NCBI GenBank assembly: GCA_964622325.1
Contig: CAZUOJ010000027.1
Location: 1-35,664, forward strand
Direction: 5' to 3'
DNA: 35,664 nucleotides
DNA from: JAJFUB01 sp964622325
GTDB lineage: Bacteria; Armatimonadota; Zipacnadia; Zipacnadales; UBA11051
Below are positions 23,553 to 32,402 of this stretch, in pieces; position 1 is the first letter of the stretch; each line of letters begins with the position of its first letter. The notes under the pieces are model-generated. The model searched no databases. It was not told the origin of the DNA and worked only from the letters and a program-made list of their open reading frames with translations. The translations under genes and the position numbers were made by a program.

Positions 23553-24818
23553 ATGAATTTAGCATGCATACGCCTGTATTTCAGCCTTATTATTCTGGGG
23601 GGGCTTGCTGCGTTAGGGGGCTGCGCGTATGGCGGAGGCGCGATCGGCCCTAATATTGTGATAGATTTTTATTTACGGCTGGCAAGCCCTGTAAATGATA
23701 GCTTCTATTATTATATTCCGATTGATGCTGATGGCGATTTAGGCCAGGATGGGCCTGTGCCAGTGGCGGCTGGGCCTAATTGGGGAAACGGCTGGGGCAC
23801 AGGCTCCCTGACTCATTATATTGAATATCATCAAGGCCAATACAATGTCTATCGGGCCAATGTGTTAGCCGCGTTACGCACGCCAGGCGGCGGCATTGTG
23901 GCTGTTTCAGGCGTGCCACAAAGCACAGATACAGGCACAAGCGTCTTGACAGTGCAGGCCATTCATTATGGCGCGATAAGCATTTCTGGCACTGGCATGA
24001 TTGCTTCCGCCACAAATACAGGCTGGCAGAACGCCGGCACATTGGCCTTATCGACAAATGCCGCAGGAGAGATTGTGGCGGGCTCCGCAAGCTTTACGCC
24101 TGCGGCTGATGGCGGCCGGCCTCTGACAAGCGCAGAACAAGCTGTCCTCAATGCGCTTAATGCTGGCGGCGTGCTCTTGAAAGAAGATGTCTTAGCGGGC
24201 TGGGGCATTCAATTGCAGCTTAATGCTCAGGCGGCGGGCTCACAAACGCTCACGATAGCCCCGACAACGGCAACAATTCAAAATCGCTTCACGCCCGCCG
24301 CTGCAGGCTCCTCAATTGTCACATCCGGAACATTACAAGCCAATTCTGTCAATAATAATCCTGATTCGCCTCTGCCCGGCGCAAGCATTACAACGACGGA
24401 TTTTGTTTTGAACGGCCAAGCCACTGTGCAGCTTGATTTTTCGCCAGCAGGAACATTGTTGGGCCCGCCCTTTGAATACACATTGCCCGCCGGCGGCAAT
24501 GTGCTGCGCGTTACTTTAGATCTGGCTATGCTGGGCCCAAACATCAACAATCTCAGCGTTAATTTCATCACAACAACGGAATTGATTTTTGATCCCACAA
24601 TTACGGATCCTGATTTGCATACATACGACGGCCTGGGCCGTTTGGGAAATCGCTATGTATCTTTTCGCACGGATCAATTTCAGACAATAAACAACAATTC
24701 GGGCCTTTTTGAACAGGAACAGGCTAATGATCCCACGCTTGTCGGCCCCGCCACGCCAGAACAAAGGAATCAAGTGGATATCGTGGATTGGGCCATTACA
24801 ATCCGCCGGCTGCGATAG
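23553..24818 (+). CDS. Unrecognised lipoprotein, beta-rich, Ala/Thr/Asn-rich
   Basis: No family recognised. From the ATG at 23553 it has 421 residues with a hydrophobic leader 'ACIRLYFSLIILGGLAALGG' and a good lipobox (L-G-G-Cys24), so it is likely a surface or periplasmic lipoprotein. The mature part opens with 'FYLRLASPVNDSFYYYIPID' and 'DADGDLGQDGPVPVA', then has long stretches of short residues with alternating polar/hydrophobic pattern, suggesting beta sheet. The end, 'VDIVDWAITIRRL', is not low complexity. No ribosome binding site is evident for ATG 23553 or for ATG 23517. The odd D-rich 'DADGDLG' could bind calcium. Function is unknown. Confidence 0.6.
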   Translation: MNLACIRLYFSLIILGGLAALGGCAYGGGAIGPNIVIDFYLRLASPVNDSFYYYIPIDADGDLGQDGPVPVAAGPNWGNGWGTGSLTHYIEYHQGQYNVYRANVLAALRTPGGGIVAVSGVPQSTDTGTSVLTVQAIHYGAISISGTGMIASATNTGWQNAGTLALSTNAAGEIVAGSASFTPAADGGRPLTSAEQAVLNALNAGGVLLKEDVLAGWGIQLQLNAQAAGSQTLTIAPTTATIQNRFTPAAAGSSIVTSGTLQANSVNNNPDSPLPGASITTTDFVLNGQATVQLDFSPAGTLLGPPFEYTLPAGGNVLRVTLDLAMLGPNINNLSVNFITTTELIFDPTITDPDLHTYDGLGRLGNRYVSFRTDQFQTINNNSGLFEQEQANDPTLVGPATPEQRNQVDIVDWAITIRRLR

Positions 24819-24898
24819 ATGTCCCTATATCTCTTTTCAGGAATAAAACAAATATAGCAGAAGCAGCTTTCTATGTTAGGACAAGCGAAGGAGAAAAA

Positions 24899-25354
24899 AT
24901 GAAGAATAAGCCCCACAGGCTAAAAATTCTTTTTTTGTGTACAGGAAATTCCTGTCGCAGTCAGATGGCGGAAGGCTGGACACGCCATCTTAAAGGAGAC
25001 ATCATGGAGCCGTATTCTGCCGGCCTTGCGCCTCAGGGGCTTAATCCGCTGGCCGTTCAAGTGATGGCTGAAGCGGGCATAGACATCTCCCAACAAAAAT
25101 CCAAGCATATTGACGATTTGCCCAAGATCACATTTGATTATGTTGTGACAGTTTGTGACAGCGCTCATGAAGCTTGCCCATTTTTCCCAAATGCCCGCAA
25201 AATTGTTCATATTGGCTTTCCTGATCCGCCGCAATTAGCAAAAAACGCCTCCTCAGAGGAGGAGGCGTTGGAACATTATCGGCGTGTCCGCGATGAGATA
25301 CGCGCGTTTGTAAAGAAATTGCCCGCTGTATTGGAGGAAGATAAAGACTCCTGA
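24899..25354 (+). CDS. arsC: Arsenate reductase, thioredoxin-coupled LMW phosphatase type
   Basis: Cytoplasmic enzyme that reduces arsenate to arsenite using thioredoxin, built on the low-molecular-weight protein tyrosine phosphatase fold. From the ATG at 24899 (AAGGAG about seven bases upstream) it has 151 residues. It has the P-loop C14-TGNSC-R20, the resolving pair Cys86 and Cys93 in 'VVTVCDSAHEACPFF', and the acid Asp in 'FPDPP'. All three redox cysteines of the Bacillus/Staphylococcus-type ArsC are present, which separates it from true tyrosine phosphatases. It stands alone without arsR or a pump. Its 3' end contains a hairpin that acts as an intrinsic terminator on the opposite strand. 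Confidence 0.9.
   Translation: MKNKPHRLKILFLCTGNSCRSQMAEGWTRHLKGDIMEPYSAGLAPQGLNPLAVQVMAEAGIDISQQKSKHIDDLPKITFDYVVTVCDSAHEACPFFPNARKIVHIGFPDPPQLAKNASSEEEALEHYRRVRDEIRAFVKKLPAVLEEDKDS
25240..25269 (-). terminator. Intrinsic terminator for ftsH embedded in arsC coding sequence
   Basis: An 11-base perfect inverted repeat, AACGCCTCCTC (25244-25254)/GAGGAGGCGTT (25259-25269), with a four-base loop. On the - strand it is followed by T (six consecutive, complement of 25240-25245, two in the stem), the classic intrinsic terminator shape. It lies 131 bases past the ftsH stop, within the convergent arsC gene. On the + strand no T tract follows. Confidence 0.7.
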
Positions 25355-25376
25355 GACAGCTTTGCGGCGTGCTGAA

Positions 25377-25400
25377 AGGGAAAAATATCCTCTCCCTATT
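25377..25400 (+). terminator. Weak terminator candidate after arsC
   Basis: AGGGA (25377-25381) can pair with TCCCT (25393-25397) around an 11-base loop, followed by ATTTTA, just before the convergent ftsH stop codon. The stem is only five bases, so strength is doubtful. Confidence 0.3.
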
Positions 25401-27353
25401 TTATGAAGCGCCGGGCTCGGGCGCTGGACGCGGCATCATGGCTCCGGGCTTTTCTGTTTGAAGCGGGGCCGCAGGCGTGCTTGTGGGCTGGGGCTCCGCA
25501 GCCGGCTGAGGCGGAGCAGACTCTTCTTCCAGAGCTTTCCCGGCAATAATGGCTGCCACTTCTTCTTGTTCCAATGTCTCCTTTTCCAGCAGCGCTTCCA
25601 CAAGCCGTTCCATTTTGTCGCGATTGTTGTTGATGAGCTCACGAGCCTGTGCATAACAGCTATCCACAATCCGCCGCACTTCCGCATCGATCCGGCTGGC
25701 GATTTCCTCAGAATAATTTCGTTCTTCCACAAGCTCTTTCGCTAAAAACACAGGGCCATGTTTGCGTCCGTATGTCACAGGGCCCAATTCATCGCTCATG
25801 CCGTATTCTGTGACCATCTGGCGCGCGATTTCCGTCACGCGCTCCAAATCATTCGCAGCGCCTGTTGTGATATCGCCCAAAATGATTTCTTCCGCTGCTC
25901 GCCCCCCCAGCGCCTGCGTCATATGCGCCAGCAGCTCCGAACGCGTCATCAAATAGCGATCTTCTTCCGGCAGGCTAATCGTATAGCCGAGCGCCATGCC
26001 GCGCGGCAAAATTGTCACTTTATAAGTTGTGGCGTCAAAATCAGGCAGCAGGCTGCCCACAAGGGCATGGCCCGCTTCGTGATAAGCCAACACACGGCGC
26101 TCGGCGTCCCGAATAACGCGGCTTTTGCGCTCCGGGCCGGCGATTACACGCTCAATGGCTTCGTCAAATTCTTCCATATTGATTATTTTTTTGTTCCGCC
26201 GGGCGGCCAGCAAAGCCGCCTCGTTGACAAGATTTTCAATGTCCGCCCCGGAAAAGCCCGGCGTGCGCCGCGCCAGCAATTGGATATCAACATCTTCCCC
26301 CAGCGGCTTATTTTTGACATATATTTTTAAAATCGCCTCGCGCTCTTTGATATCGGGATTCGGCACAACGATGCGCCGATCAAAACGTCCAGGCCGCAAA
26401 AGCGCCGGATCAAGAATATCAGGGCGATTCGTCGCAGCCAGAATAATCACATTGGCGTTGGGATCAAAGCCGTCCATTTCCACAAGCAGCGCATTGAGCG
26501 TCTGTTCGCGCTCATCATGTCCGCCGCCCAATCCGGCGCCGCGCAAGCGCCCCACGGCATCCAGCTCATCAATAAATATAATAGCCGGCAAATGCTGTTT
26601 GGCCTGTTCAAACAAATCGCGCACACGGGAAGCGCCTACGCCCACAAACATCTCCACAAAATCTGAGCCGCTGATGTAAAAGAACGCCACGCCTGCTTCG
26701 CCCGCCACAGCCCGCGCCAGAAGCGTCTTGCCGCATCCCGGCGGCCCCACAAGCAACACGCCGCGGGGAATTTGTGCCCCCAATGCCCGAAATTTCTCCG
26801 GATCGCGCAAAAATTCCACAATCTCCTGTAGCTCTTCCTTGACTTCCTCCATTCCCGCTACATCAGCAAATGTGACTTTAGCAAAATTATCTGAAGCCAT
26901 CTTGGCATGGCTGCGCCCAAACATCAGCGCCTGATTGCCTGTAGCTCTCATTTGGCGAATTAAAAAGACATAAAACAGGACAATCAACAGCAAAAAGGGC
27001 ATGACATTGAGCGCCGCCCGCAAAAACATATCTCCCCATGTGCCCTCGTAAAAGGCAATTGGCACATTGGGATTAAGCGCTTGGAGACGCAAATGATATT
27101 GGGGATTGCTCGGGATTTGGACTACGAAATTTGTCTTCTTATCTTTCGCTCCCGGCCGAAATTCGCCCACAGCTTTATTTGTCCCATACAATGTGATCTG
27201 ACTAATCAGCCCCGCCTGCAAATCCCGCTCCATATCCGTGTAATGCGCATAGCGCAAGGTTCGCTGGGCTTGCTGGCTCAGCCGGGGAATTTGCAAAAAT
27301 ACGAAAAACATGGCTGCTAACGCCAGAATAAAAACAATCGGATTCTGCTTCAT
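25401..27353 (-). CDS. ftsH: ATP-dependent zinc metalloprotease FtsH
   Basis: Membrane-anchored AAA+ protease that degrades unneeded membrane and regulatory proteins. The 650-residue length is normal. Two membrane segments are visible (residues about 6-22, 'FILALAAMFFVFLQ', and about 114-133, 'LNVMPFLLLIVLFYVFLI') with a periplasmic domain between. The AAA module has Walker A 'GPPGCGKT' (203-210), Walker B 'IIFIDELDAVG' (258-268) and the second region of homology 'ATNRPDILDPALLRPGRFDR'. The zinc motif HEAGH is at 425-429. The Pro/Ala-rich tail is ordinary. GGAGG a few bases before the ATG supports the start. It is last in the purC-tilS-ftsH run. tilS-ftsH adjacency is widespread. Confidence 0.98.
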   Translation of the reverse strand: MKQNPIVFILALAAMFFVFLQIPRLSQQAQRTLRYAHYTDMERDLQAGLISQITLYGTNKAVGEFRPGAKDKKTNFVVQIPSNPQYHLRLQALNPNVPIAFYEGTWGDMFLRAALNVMPFLLLIVLFYVFLIRQMRATGNQALMFGRSHAKMASDNFAKVTFADVAGMEEVKEELQEIVEFLRDPEKFRALGAQIPRGVLLVGPPGCGKTLLARAVAGEAGVAFFYISGSDFVEMFVGVGASRVRDLFEQAKQHLPAIIFIDELDAVGRLRGAGLGGGHDEREQTLNALLVEMDGFDPNANVIILAATNRPDILDPALLRPGRFDRRIVVPNPDIKEREAILKIYVKNKPLGEDVDIQLLARRTPGFSGADIENLVNEAALLAARRNKKIINMEEFDEAIERVIAGPERKSRVIRDAERRVLAYHEAGHALVGSLLPDFDATTYKVTILPRGMALGYTISLPEEDRYLMTRSELLAHMTQALGGRAAEEIILGDITTGAANDLERVTEIARQMVTEYGMSDELGPVTYGRKHGPVFLAKELVEERNYSEEIASRIDAEVRRIVDSCYAQARELINNNRDKMERLVEALLEKETLEQEEVAAIIAGKALEEESAPPQPAAEPQPTSTPAAPLQTEKPGAMMPRPAPEPGAS

Positions 27354-27391
27354 TTCATCCTCCCGAGACTGACATTATGCCCTGACGATTA

Positions 27392-28795
27392 TTATGCTGT
27401 CAGCCTCAGCCATAAAAATCGTTTCGTCTGCTCCTTGACACAAGCGATTTCAGAGATGCGATGCCCGACGATCCAGAGAATTTCCCCATCCGCCCGCGTC
27501 ACAAGCCAGGGCCGCCGCGCTTGTGGCGGGACTTTGTTATCAACAAAAAAATCCTGCAGCTTTTTCGATTGCTGCATCCCCAAGGGCAAGAAACGATCGC
27601 CCGGATAAGGCCGCCGCACAAGCAGACACATGCCCGCCCGTTCGGCGTCTAAGACCGATTCTCTTGCTTGGGCAGGAGGAAAGGCAGCAGGCTTATTCTC
27701 GCTAAGCGTGGCCTGAATGCGTTGCCCATCGGGCAATTCTGCCTCGCCCGGCACAAACAGCACAATTTGTTGTTGTTCGTTTGCGGCAGGCTGATTTTGG
27801 ACAAATTCTCTTAAATGTATTCTATCATATATTAGTTCAACGCTCCAGCCGCCGGGAAGTTCCAGCCGCCGCCCTGTGCCTCCTTGGAGCACAAACGCTT
27901 CCAGCGCCTCCCATCGCTCCTGCGACATATTCGCCAGCGGATGGCCCGCCTGAGCTAAAAAGTGCCGTAACACGCGATAACGCAGCCCAGGAGCCATTTT
28001 TTGCAATGCTTGTGCGGATAATCCCTCCCCTTGCTGTGCGGCTTTCAGCGCCTCCTCTACGATGGGCTCTGTCCATTCCACTTCCTCCCACAAATGCTCT
28101 GCCGCGCGACATAAGGCTTCCTCCAGGCCCGGCCCGGCTTCTTGTTTTAGAATAGGCCACAGAACTAAGCGCAAACGATTTCGGAGAAACGACAAATCGG
28201 CATTTGTCTGATCAAAGCGCGGAGTCCATTGTTGGCGTTGGCAATAGGCAGCTGTTTCGTCCCGACTCGCCAGAATTAACGGCCGAATAATTTGGCCGCG
28301 GCGGGGAGGGATGGAGCGCAGCCCATAGATGCCTGTGCCCCGCAGCAGATTTATCAGCAATGTTTCGGCACGATCTGTGGCCGTGTGGCCCAGGGCAATT
28401 TTCTGGCAATGTTGTGCGGCTGCGGCTCTTTCTAAAAAATCATAGCGGGCTTGTCGCCCCGCTTCTTCCAGACTAATTTTCTTTTGTGCCGCTTGCGCGG
28501 CTACATTAATCTTTTCTGTGACGAAGGGCAGCTTTAATGTTTCCGCTAACTCGCGCACATATTGCTGATCAGCGTCCGCTGCTTCGCCGCGCAGGCCATG
28601 ATGCAGATGTGCCACTGCCAATTCGATTTGGAGCTCCGGGGCCAGCTCGTGCAGAATGCCCAGCAGTGTCAGGGAATCCTGGCCCCCCGAAACAGCCACT
28701 AGCACACGCTCGCCGGCGCGCAAGAGGGCATAGCGCGTGATGGCCTGTAAAACTTTTTCCTTTAAAGAGAAGTTGGGCTCAGAAGGGGCGCACAT
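27392..28795 (-). CDS. tilS: tRNA(Ile)-lysidine synthetase TilS
   Basis: ATP-dependent enzyme that converts C34 of tRNA-Ile(CAU) to lysidine so that it reads AUA rather than AUG. The 467-residue protein has the PP-loop 'LVAVSGGQDSLTLL' (SGGxDS), 'VAHLHHGLRG', 'EAGRQARYDFL', 'IALGHTATDRAETLL' and 'FLRNRLR', then the long C-terminal region of the larger TilS type. The ATG at 28795 is preferred to the GTG three bases upstream. It starts six bases after the purC stop, so the two genes are co-transcribed. The one tRNA in the window is a Met-type CAU tRNA, which TilS must avoid. Confidence 0.95.
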   Translation of the reverse strand: MCAPSEPNFSLKEKVLQAITRYALLRAGERVLVAVSGGQDSLTLLGILHELAPELQIELAVAHLHHGLRGEAADADQQYVRELAETLKLPFVTEKINVAAQAAQKKISLEEAGRQARYDFLERAAAAQHCQKIALGHTATDRAETLLINLLRGTGIYGLRSIPPRRGQIIRPLILASRDETAAYCQRQQWTPRFDQTNADLSFLRNRLRLVLWPILKQEAGPGLEEALCRAAEHLWEEVEWTEPIVEEALKAAQQGEGLSAQALQKMAPGLRYRVLRHFLAQAGHPLANMSQERWEALEAFVLQGGTGRRLELPGGWSVELIYDRIHLREFVQNQPAANEQQQIVLFVPGEAELPDGQRIQATLSENKPAAFPPAQARESVLDAERAGMCLLVRRPYPGDRFLPLGMQQSKKLQDFFVDNKVPPQARRPWLVTRADGEILWIVGHRISEIACVKEQTKRFLWLRLTA

Positions 28796-28800
28796 CACAG

Positions 28801-29706
28801 TTATCCCGGGGGCTGCCGGCCTGTAATGCGGCGAAAGGCCTCCTGATAAATGCGCCGCGTTTCGCTTACAACATGGCCGGGCAGCTCGGGCGCAGGAGGC
28901 TCCTTATTCCAATCCAATGTCTCCAGATAATCGCGCACAAATTGCTTATCAAAAGCTTCTTGCGACTGGCCCGGCTGATAAGAGGCCGCATCCCAATAGC
29001 GTGATGAATCAGGCGTCAAAAGCTCATCCACGAGGATTAATTCGCCGTCGGCAAGGCCGAATTCAAATTTCGTATCACACAGCAAAAAGCCCCGTTGGGC
29101 CACATAATCGGCCGCAAATGTATAAAGCTGCAAGGAGACATCCCGCAGCCGCTCCGCCAATTCTGTCCCTACACGATCCCGCACGCCCTGCATATCGACG
29201 GGAATGTCATGGCCGCTCGCTTCTTTTGTTGTGGGCGTGAATAACGGCTCAGGCAGCTTTTGGGCTTCCACGAGTCCCGGCCCCAGCTCATATTCGCCCA
29301 CTTTCCCTGTCTTCTGATACGATTTCCAGGCAGAGCCCGCCAGATAGCCCCGCACAACACATTCGATCGGAACAACTTCCGCCTTGCGGCACCACATACT
29401 CCGTTCCGCCAAAATGGCGGCGAAATCTTGCACTGCAGACGGAAAATCTTCCACGCGATCGCTTAGCAGATGATTCCCGATGATGTGCTCTGTCAGGCCA
29501 AACCAAAAAACGGATAATTGTGTCAGAATTTTGCCCTTGCCCGGAATGCCGTTGGGCATGACGACATCAAAGGCGGAAATGCGATCCGTAGCCACGAGCA
29601 ACAAGCCTGTGCCGTAATCATATATGTCGCGCACTTTTCCTTGCCGGCGGCTCAACGCGCCTGGCAAATCTGTTTCCAACAACGCTTGTTCCGGCCGTTC
29701 TGACAT
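28801..29706 (-). CDS. purC: SAICAR synthetase PurC
   Basis: Catalyses the ATP-dependent joining of aspartate to CAIR in purine synthesis. The ATG at 29706 with AAGGGG about seven bases upstream gives 301 residues in the long (yeast Ade1-like) form. It has 'LLETDLPGALSRRQGKVRDI', 'LLLVATDRISAFDVVMP', 'VVPIECVVRGYLAGSAWKSY', 'LPEPLFTPTTKEASGHD' and 'DTKFEFGLADGELILVDE', all family signatures. The reading frame continues upstream to 29844, just past thrC, without family similarity. It precedes tilS and ftsH and is 149 bases after thrC. Confidence 0.96.
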   Translation of the reverse strand: MSERPEQALLETDLPGALSRRQGKVRDIYDYGTGLLLVATDRISAFDVVMPNGIPGKGKILTQLSVFWFGLTEHIIGNHLLSDRVEDFPSAVQDFAAILAERSMWCRKAEVVPIECVVRGYLAGSAWKSYQKTGKVGEYELGPGLVEAQKLPEPLFTPTTKEASGHDIPVDMQGVRDRVGTELAERLRDVSLQLYTFAADYVAQRGFLLCDTKFEFGLADGELILVDELLTPDSSRYWDAASYQPGQSQEAFDKQFVRDYLETLDWNKEPPAPELPGHVVSETRRIYQEAFRRITGRQPPG

Positions 29707-29855
29707 TTTAGCCCCTTTTAAGTTGTTTGTTCCCTTAACGCTTGCGTGAAAAGAAAATGTTTCTTCCCGCTCTATGGCTGTTATGCGGCGAAGCTGTGTT
29801 GCCGCAGGGATTATTTTCTTCATTTCTGTCTTCTCGTAAAACATCCCAGTTCGGA

Positions 29856-30920
29856 TTAAAGCCCCAGATGCTTTACGACGGCTTCTGTATCGGCCGGCAC
29901 TTGTTCTGGCGGACGCGCAATTTTAATTGCATTATTGGGATCTTTTAGCCCATGTCCTGTCAGAATGCAGACGACTGTGGCGGGCTTCTTGCCAAAATAG
30001 TCGCGGGCAATGAGCTTTTTGAGTCCTGCCACAGAGGCTGCCGAAGCCGGCTCGCAAAAGATGCCTTCGCAGGAGGCGAGCTCGCTATATGCCTCCAGAA
30101 TTTCTTCATCTGTGACAGCTTCCACAAGCCCTCCGCTTTCGCGAATGGCGGCCATTGCCTCCTCCCAGCGCGCCGGATTGCCGATGCGAATGGCTGTGGC
30201 AATTGTTTCGGGCTTGTCGATGGGATGGCCATGCACAAGGGGCGCCGCTCCGGCTGCCTGAAAGCCAATCATTTGGGGCAGCTGTTGGATGCGCCCGGCC
30301 TCCTTGTATGTCAGATAGCCCCACCAGTAGGCTGTGATATTGCCTGCATTGCCCACCGGCAAAATATGAAAATCCGGCGGGCCGCCCAGCACATCACAGA
30401 TTTCAAAAGCTCCTGTTTTTTGGCCCTCCATCCGCATCGGATTGAGCGAATTCAAAAGCTCAATGGGATAATTCTGTGTTATTTCCCGCACAATGCGCAA
30501 ACAATCATCAAAATTCCCCTGCACTTGTAGCGTCCGGGCTCCGTATGCTAAAGCCTGGGCGAGCTTGCCCAGCGCAATTTTCCCCTCGGGAATAAGCACG
30601 ATGGACATCATTCCCGCCCGGGCAGAATAGGCAGCCGCAGAGGCAGAAGTATTGCCCGTGGAAGCGCATAAAGTGGCTTTCACGCCGCGCTCCGCCGCCT
30701 TAGAAATCGCCATCGTCATCCCCCGATCCTTGAAAGATCCCGTGGGATTGACGCCCTCATATTTGAATAATAGACGCAAGTGCGGCGCCCAGCGCGGGCC
30801 CAGATGCCGGCTTTCTATGAGCGGCGTATTGCCTTCTAATAAAGTAATCCGCGGCGTTTTCTCCGAAACGGGCAAAAAATCTTTATACGCTTCAATGACT
30901 CCCGGCCAAACGCATCCCAC
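29856..30920 (-). CDS. thrC: Threonine synthase ThrC
   Basis: PLP enzyme that converts O-phospho-L-homoserine to threonine. The 354-residue protein is of the shorter bacterial/archaeal type. The N-terminus 'WPGVIEAYKDFLPVSE' and 'ITLLEGNTPLIES' are characteristic. The PLP lysine is in 'PTGSFKDRGM'. 'ASTGNTSASAAAYSARAGM' is the phosphate-binding loop, and 'LPVGNAGNITAYW' and 'EPASAASVAGL' follow. The start is a GTG at 30920 with GGGAG about ten bases upstream. The upstream hom gene on the same strand, 161 bases away, supplies the previous pathway intermediate, though the kinase ThrB is not in the window. Confidence 0.95.
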   Translation of the reverse strand: MGCVWPGVIEAYKDFLPVSEKTPRITLLEGNTPLIESRHLGPRWAPHLRLLFKYEGVNPTGSFKDRGMTMAISKAAERGVKATLCASTGNTSASAAAYSARAGMMSIVLIPEGKIALGKLAQALAYGARTLQVQGNFDDCLRIVREITQNYPIELLNSLNPMRMEGQKTGAFEICDVLGGPPDFHILPVGNAGNITAYWWGYLTYKEAGRIQQLPQMIGFQAAGAAPLVHGHPIDKPETIATAIRIGNPARWEEAMAAIRESGGLVEAVTDEEILEAYSELASCEGIFCEPASAASVAGLKKLIARDYFGKKPATVVCILTGHGLKDPNNAIKIARPPEQVPADTEAVVKHLGL

Positions 30921-31081
30921 CGATATTTTCTCCCTGGCTTATCCATGAGATTTTTATTATTGCTGCGCTATACAAAACTTTAAGCAAAAAGGATTGTCGA
31001 GCCTGTTTAATTTCATCGCCCCCAATCGGCACAATGGAGAAAAGAATACGAGAAACAGCCTGCATGCATCTCGCCAGCGCT

Positions 31082-32371
31082 CTAATCTTCTACGCGCATT
31101 CGGCTGGCGACTTCTTCTACAATAGCCAGACGGCTGATGGCATCCAGGGCGGATTGCAGCAGCTTTTCCGGACATTTGTGTGTAATCCACACAATCTCCG
31201 CCACTTCGCCATCTGTTGTCTCCTGATGGACGGAGGCGATACTGACGCCTTCTGTGCCGAAAATCGTGGCGATAGAGCCTAATACGCCGGGCCTGTCTTT
31301 GACGCGCATGCGCAAATAGCTTTTTGTTTCCACTTCCGCCAGCGGCACAATTTCCGCCGTCGCCTCACATGTACATAGCACGCGCCCGGAGGCGTGGCGG
31401 AGGCGATTGCGGGCGCAATCGACAACATCGCCGGCGACAGCCACGCCTGTAGGATAGGCGCCGGCGCCGCGGCCGTATAGCATCACTTCATCGCAGCCCT
31501 CGCCGCGCACAAATATCGCATTAAAGGGCCCCTGCACGGCCGCCAAAGGATGCGTATTGCGCAGCATCACAGGATGTACGCGTGCCTCAATGCGCTTTTC
31601 ATCCAGCCGGCGGGCAATCGCGAGCAGCTTAATCACATAGCCCATGGAGGCGGCGTAGGCGATGTCCTGGGGCGTGACTTTCGTGATGCCTTCCACATAG
31701 ATTTGATTCATATCCACATGCAAGCCGAAGGCAATGGACGCCAAAATTGCAATTTTATAACGGGCGTCGTAGCCCTCCACATCATTTGTGGGATCCGCTT
31801 CAGCGTAGCCTAATTTTTGCGCTTCCGCCAGAGCTTCGGCAAACGGCAATTTGTCCTGCGACATCTGTGTCAAAATGTAATTTGTCGTCCCATTGACTAT
31901 GCCCAGCACTTCATAGATGCGATCGGCTTCCAGGCTTTCTTTCAGCGCGCGGATGATGGGAATGACGCCGCCCACGCTGCCCTCAAATTGGACATCCACG
32001 CCATATTTGGCCGCTTCTTGCAAAATTTCCTGGCCATGACGGGCAATGAGCTCTTTATTAGAGGTGACAACGCTTTTGCCATGGCGAATGGCTGTTAATA
32101 CGAGCTCCAGGGCAGGCTCCACGCCTCCAATTGTCTCCACGACAATGTCAATCTCCGGATCCGTGACGACGGATAGGGCGTCTGTAGTGCGAATTTCGTC
32201 CGGCACGGGAATATCGCGTGGCCGTTCCCAATCAATGTCCGCAATTTTCGTCACAATCACAGGCGCGCCCGCACGCCGCGCAATGCTTTCGGCATTGCGC
32301 GTCAAGGCCGCATATGTGCCGCCGCCGACAATGCCATAGCCTAAAATCCCGACTTTTATGCTCCCGGACAT
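31082..32371 (-). CDS. hom: Homoserine dehydrogenase with C-terminal ACT domain
   Basis: Reduces aspartate semialdehyde to homoserine with NAD(P)H. From the ATG at 32371 the protein has 429 residues in three parts: a Rossmann domain ('IKVGILGYGIVGGG'), a catalytic domain ('VVTSNKELIARHG', 'EGSVGGVIPIIRALKE', 'GIVNGTTNYILT', 'AEADPTNDVEGYDARYKIAI') and a C-terminal ACT domain ('RMRVKDRPGVLGSIATIFGT') that normally senses threonine. GGAG precedes this ATG. An ATG at 32386 is a possible alternative start. Threonine feedback control is therefore likely by family knowledge. It lies 31 bases after accB and leads to thrC. Confidence 0.96.
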   Translation of the reverse strand: MSGSIKVGILGYGIVGGGTYAALTRNAESIARRAGAPVIVTKIADIDWERPRDIPVPDEIRTTDALSVVTDPEIDIVVETIGGVEPALELVLTAIRHGKSVVTSNKELIARHGQEILQEAAKYGVDVQFEGSVGGVIPIIRALKESLEADRIYEVLGIVNGTTNYILTQMSQDKLPFAEALAEAQKLGYAEADPTNDVEGYDARYKIAILASIAFGLHVDMNQIYVEGITKVTPQDIAYAASMGYVIKLLAIARRLDEKRIEARVHPVMLRNTHPLAAVQGPFNAIFVRGEGCDEVMLYGRGAGAYPTGVAVAGDVVDCARNRLRHASGRVLCTCEATAEIVPLAEVETKSYLRMRVKDRPGVLGSIATIFGTEGVSIASVHQETTDGEVAEIVWITHKCPEKLLQSALDAISRLAIVEEVASRMRVED

Positions 32372-32402
32372 CTCTGCTGGCTCCATTCGCAACGCAATGC
32401 TC

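Noticed and set aside
25758..26679. Long + strand frames opposite ftsH
   Set aside because: They are antisense to the conserved AAA module of ftsH. Their lengths follow from codon bias of the real gene.
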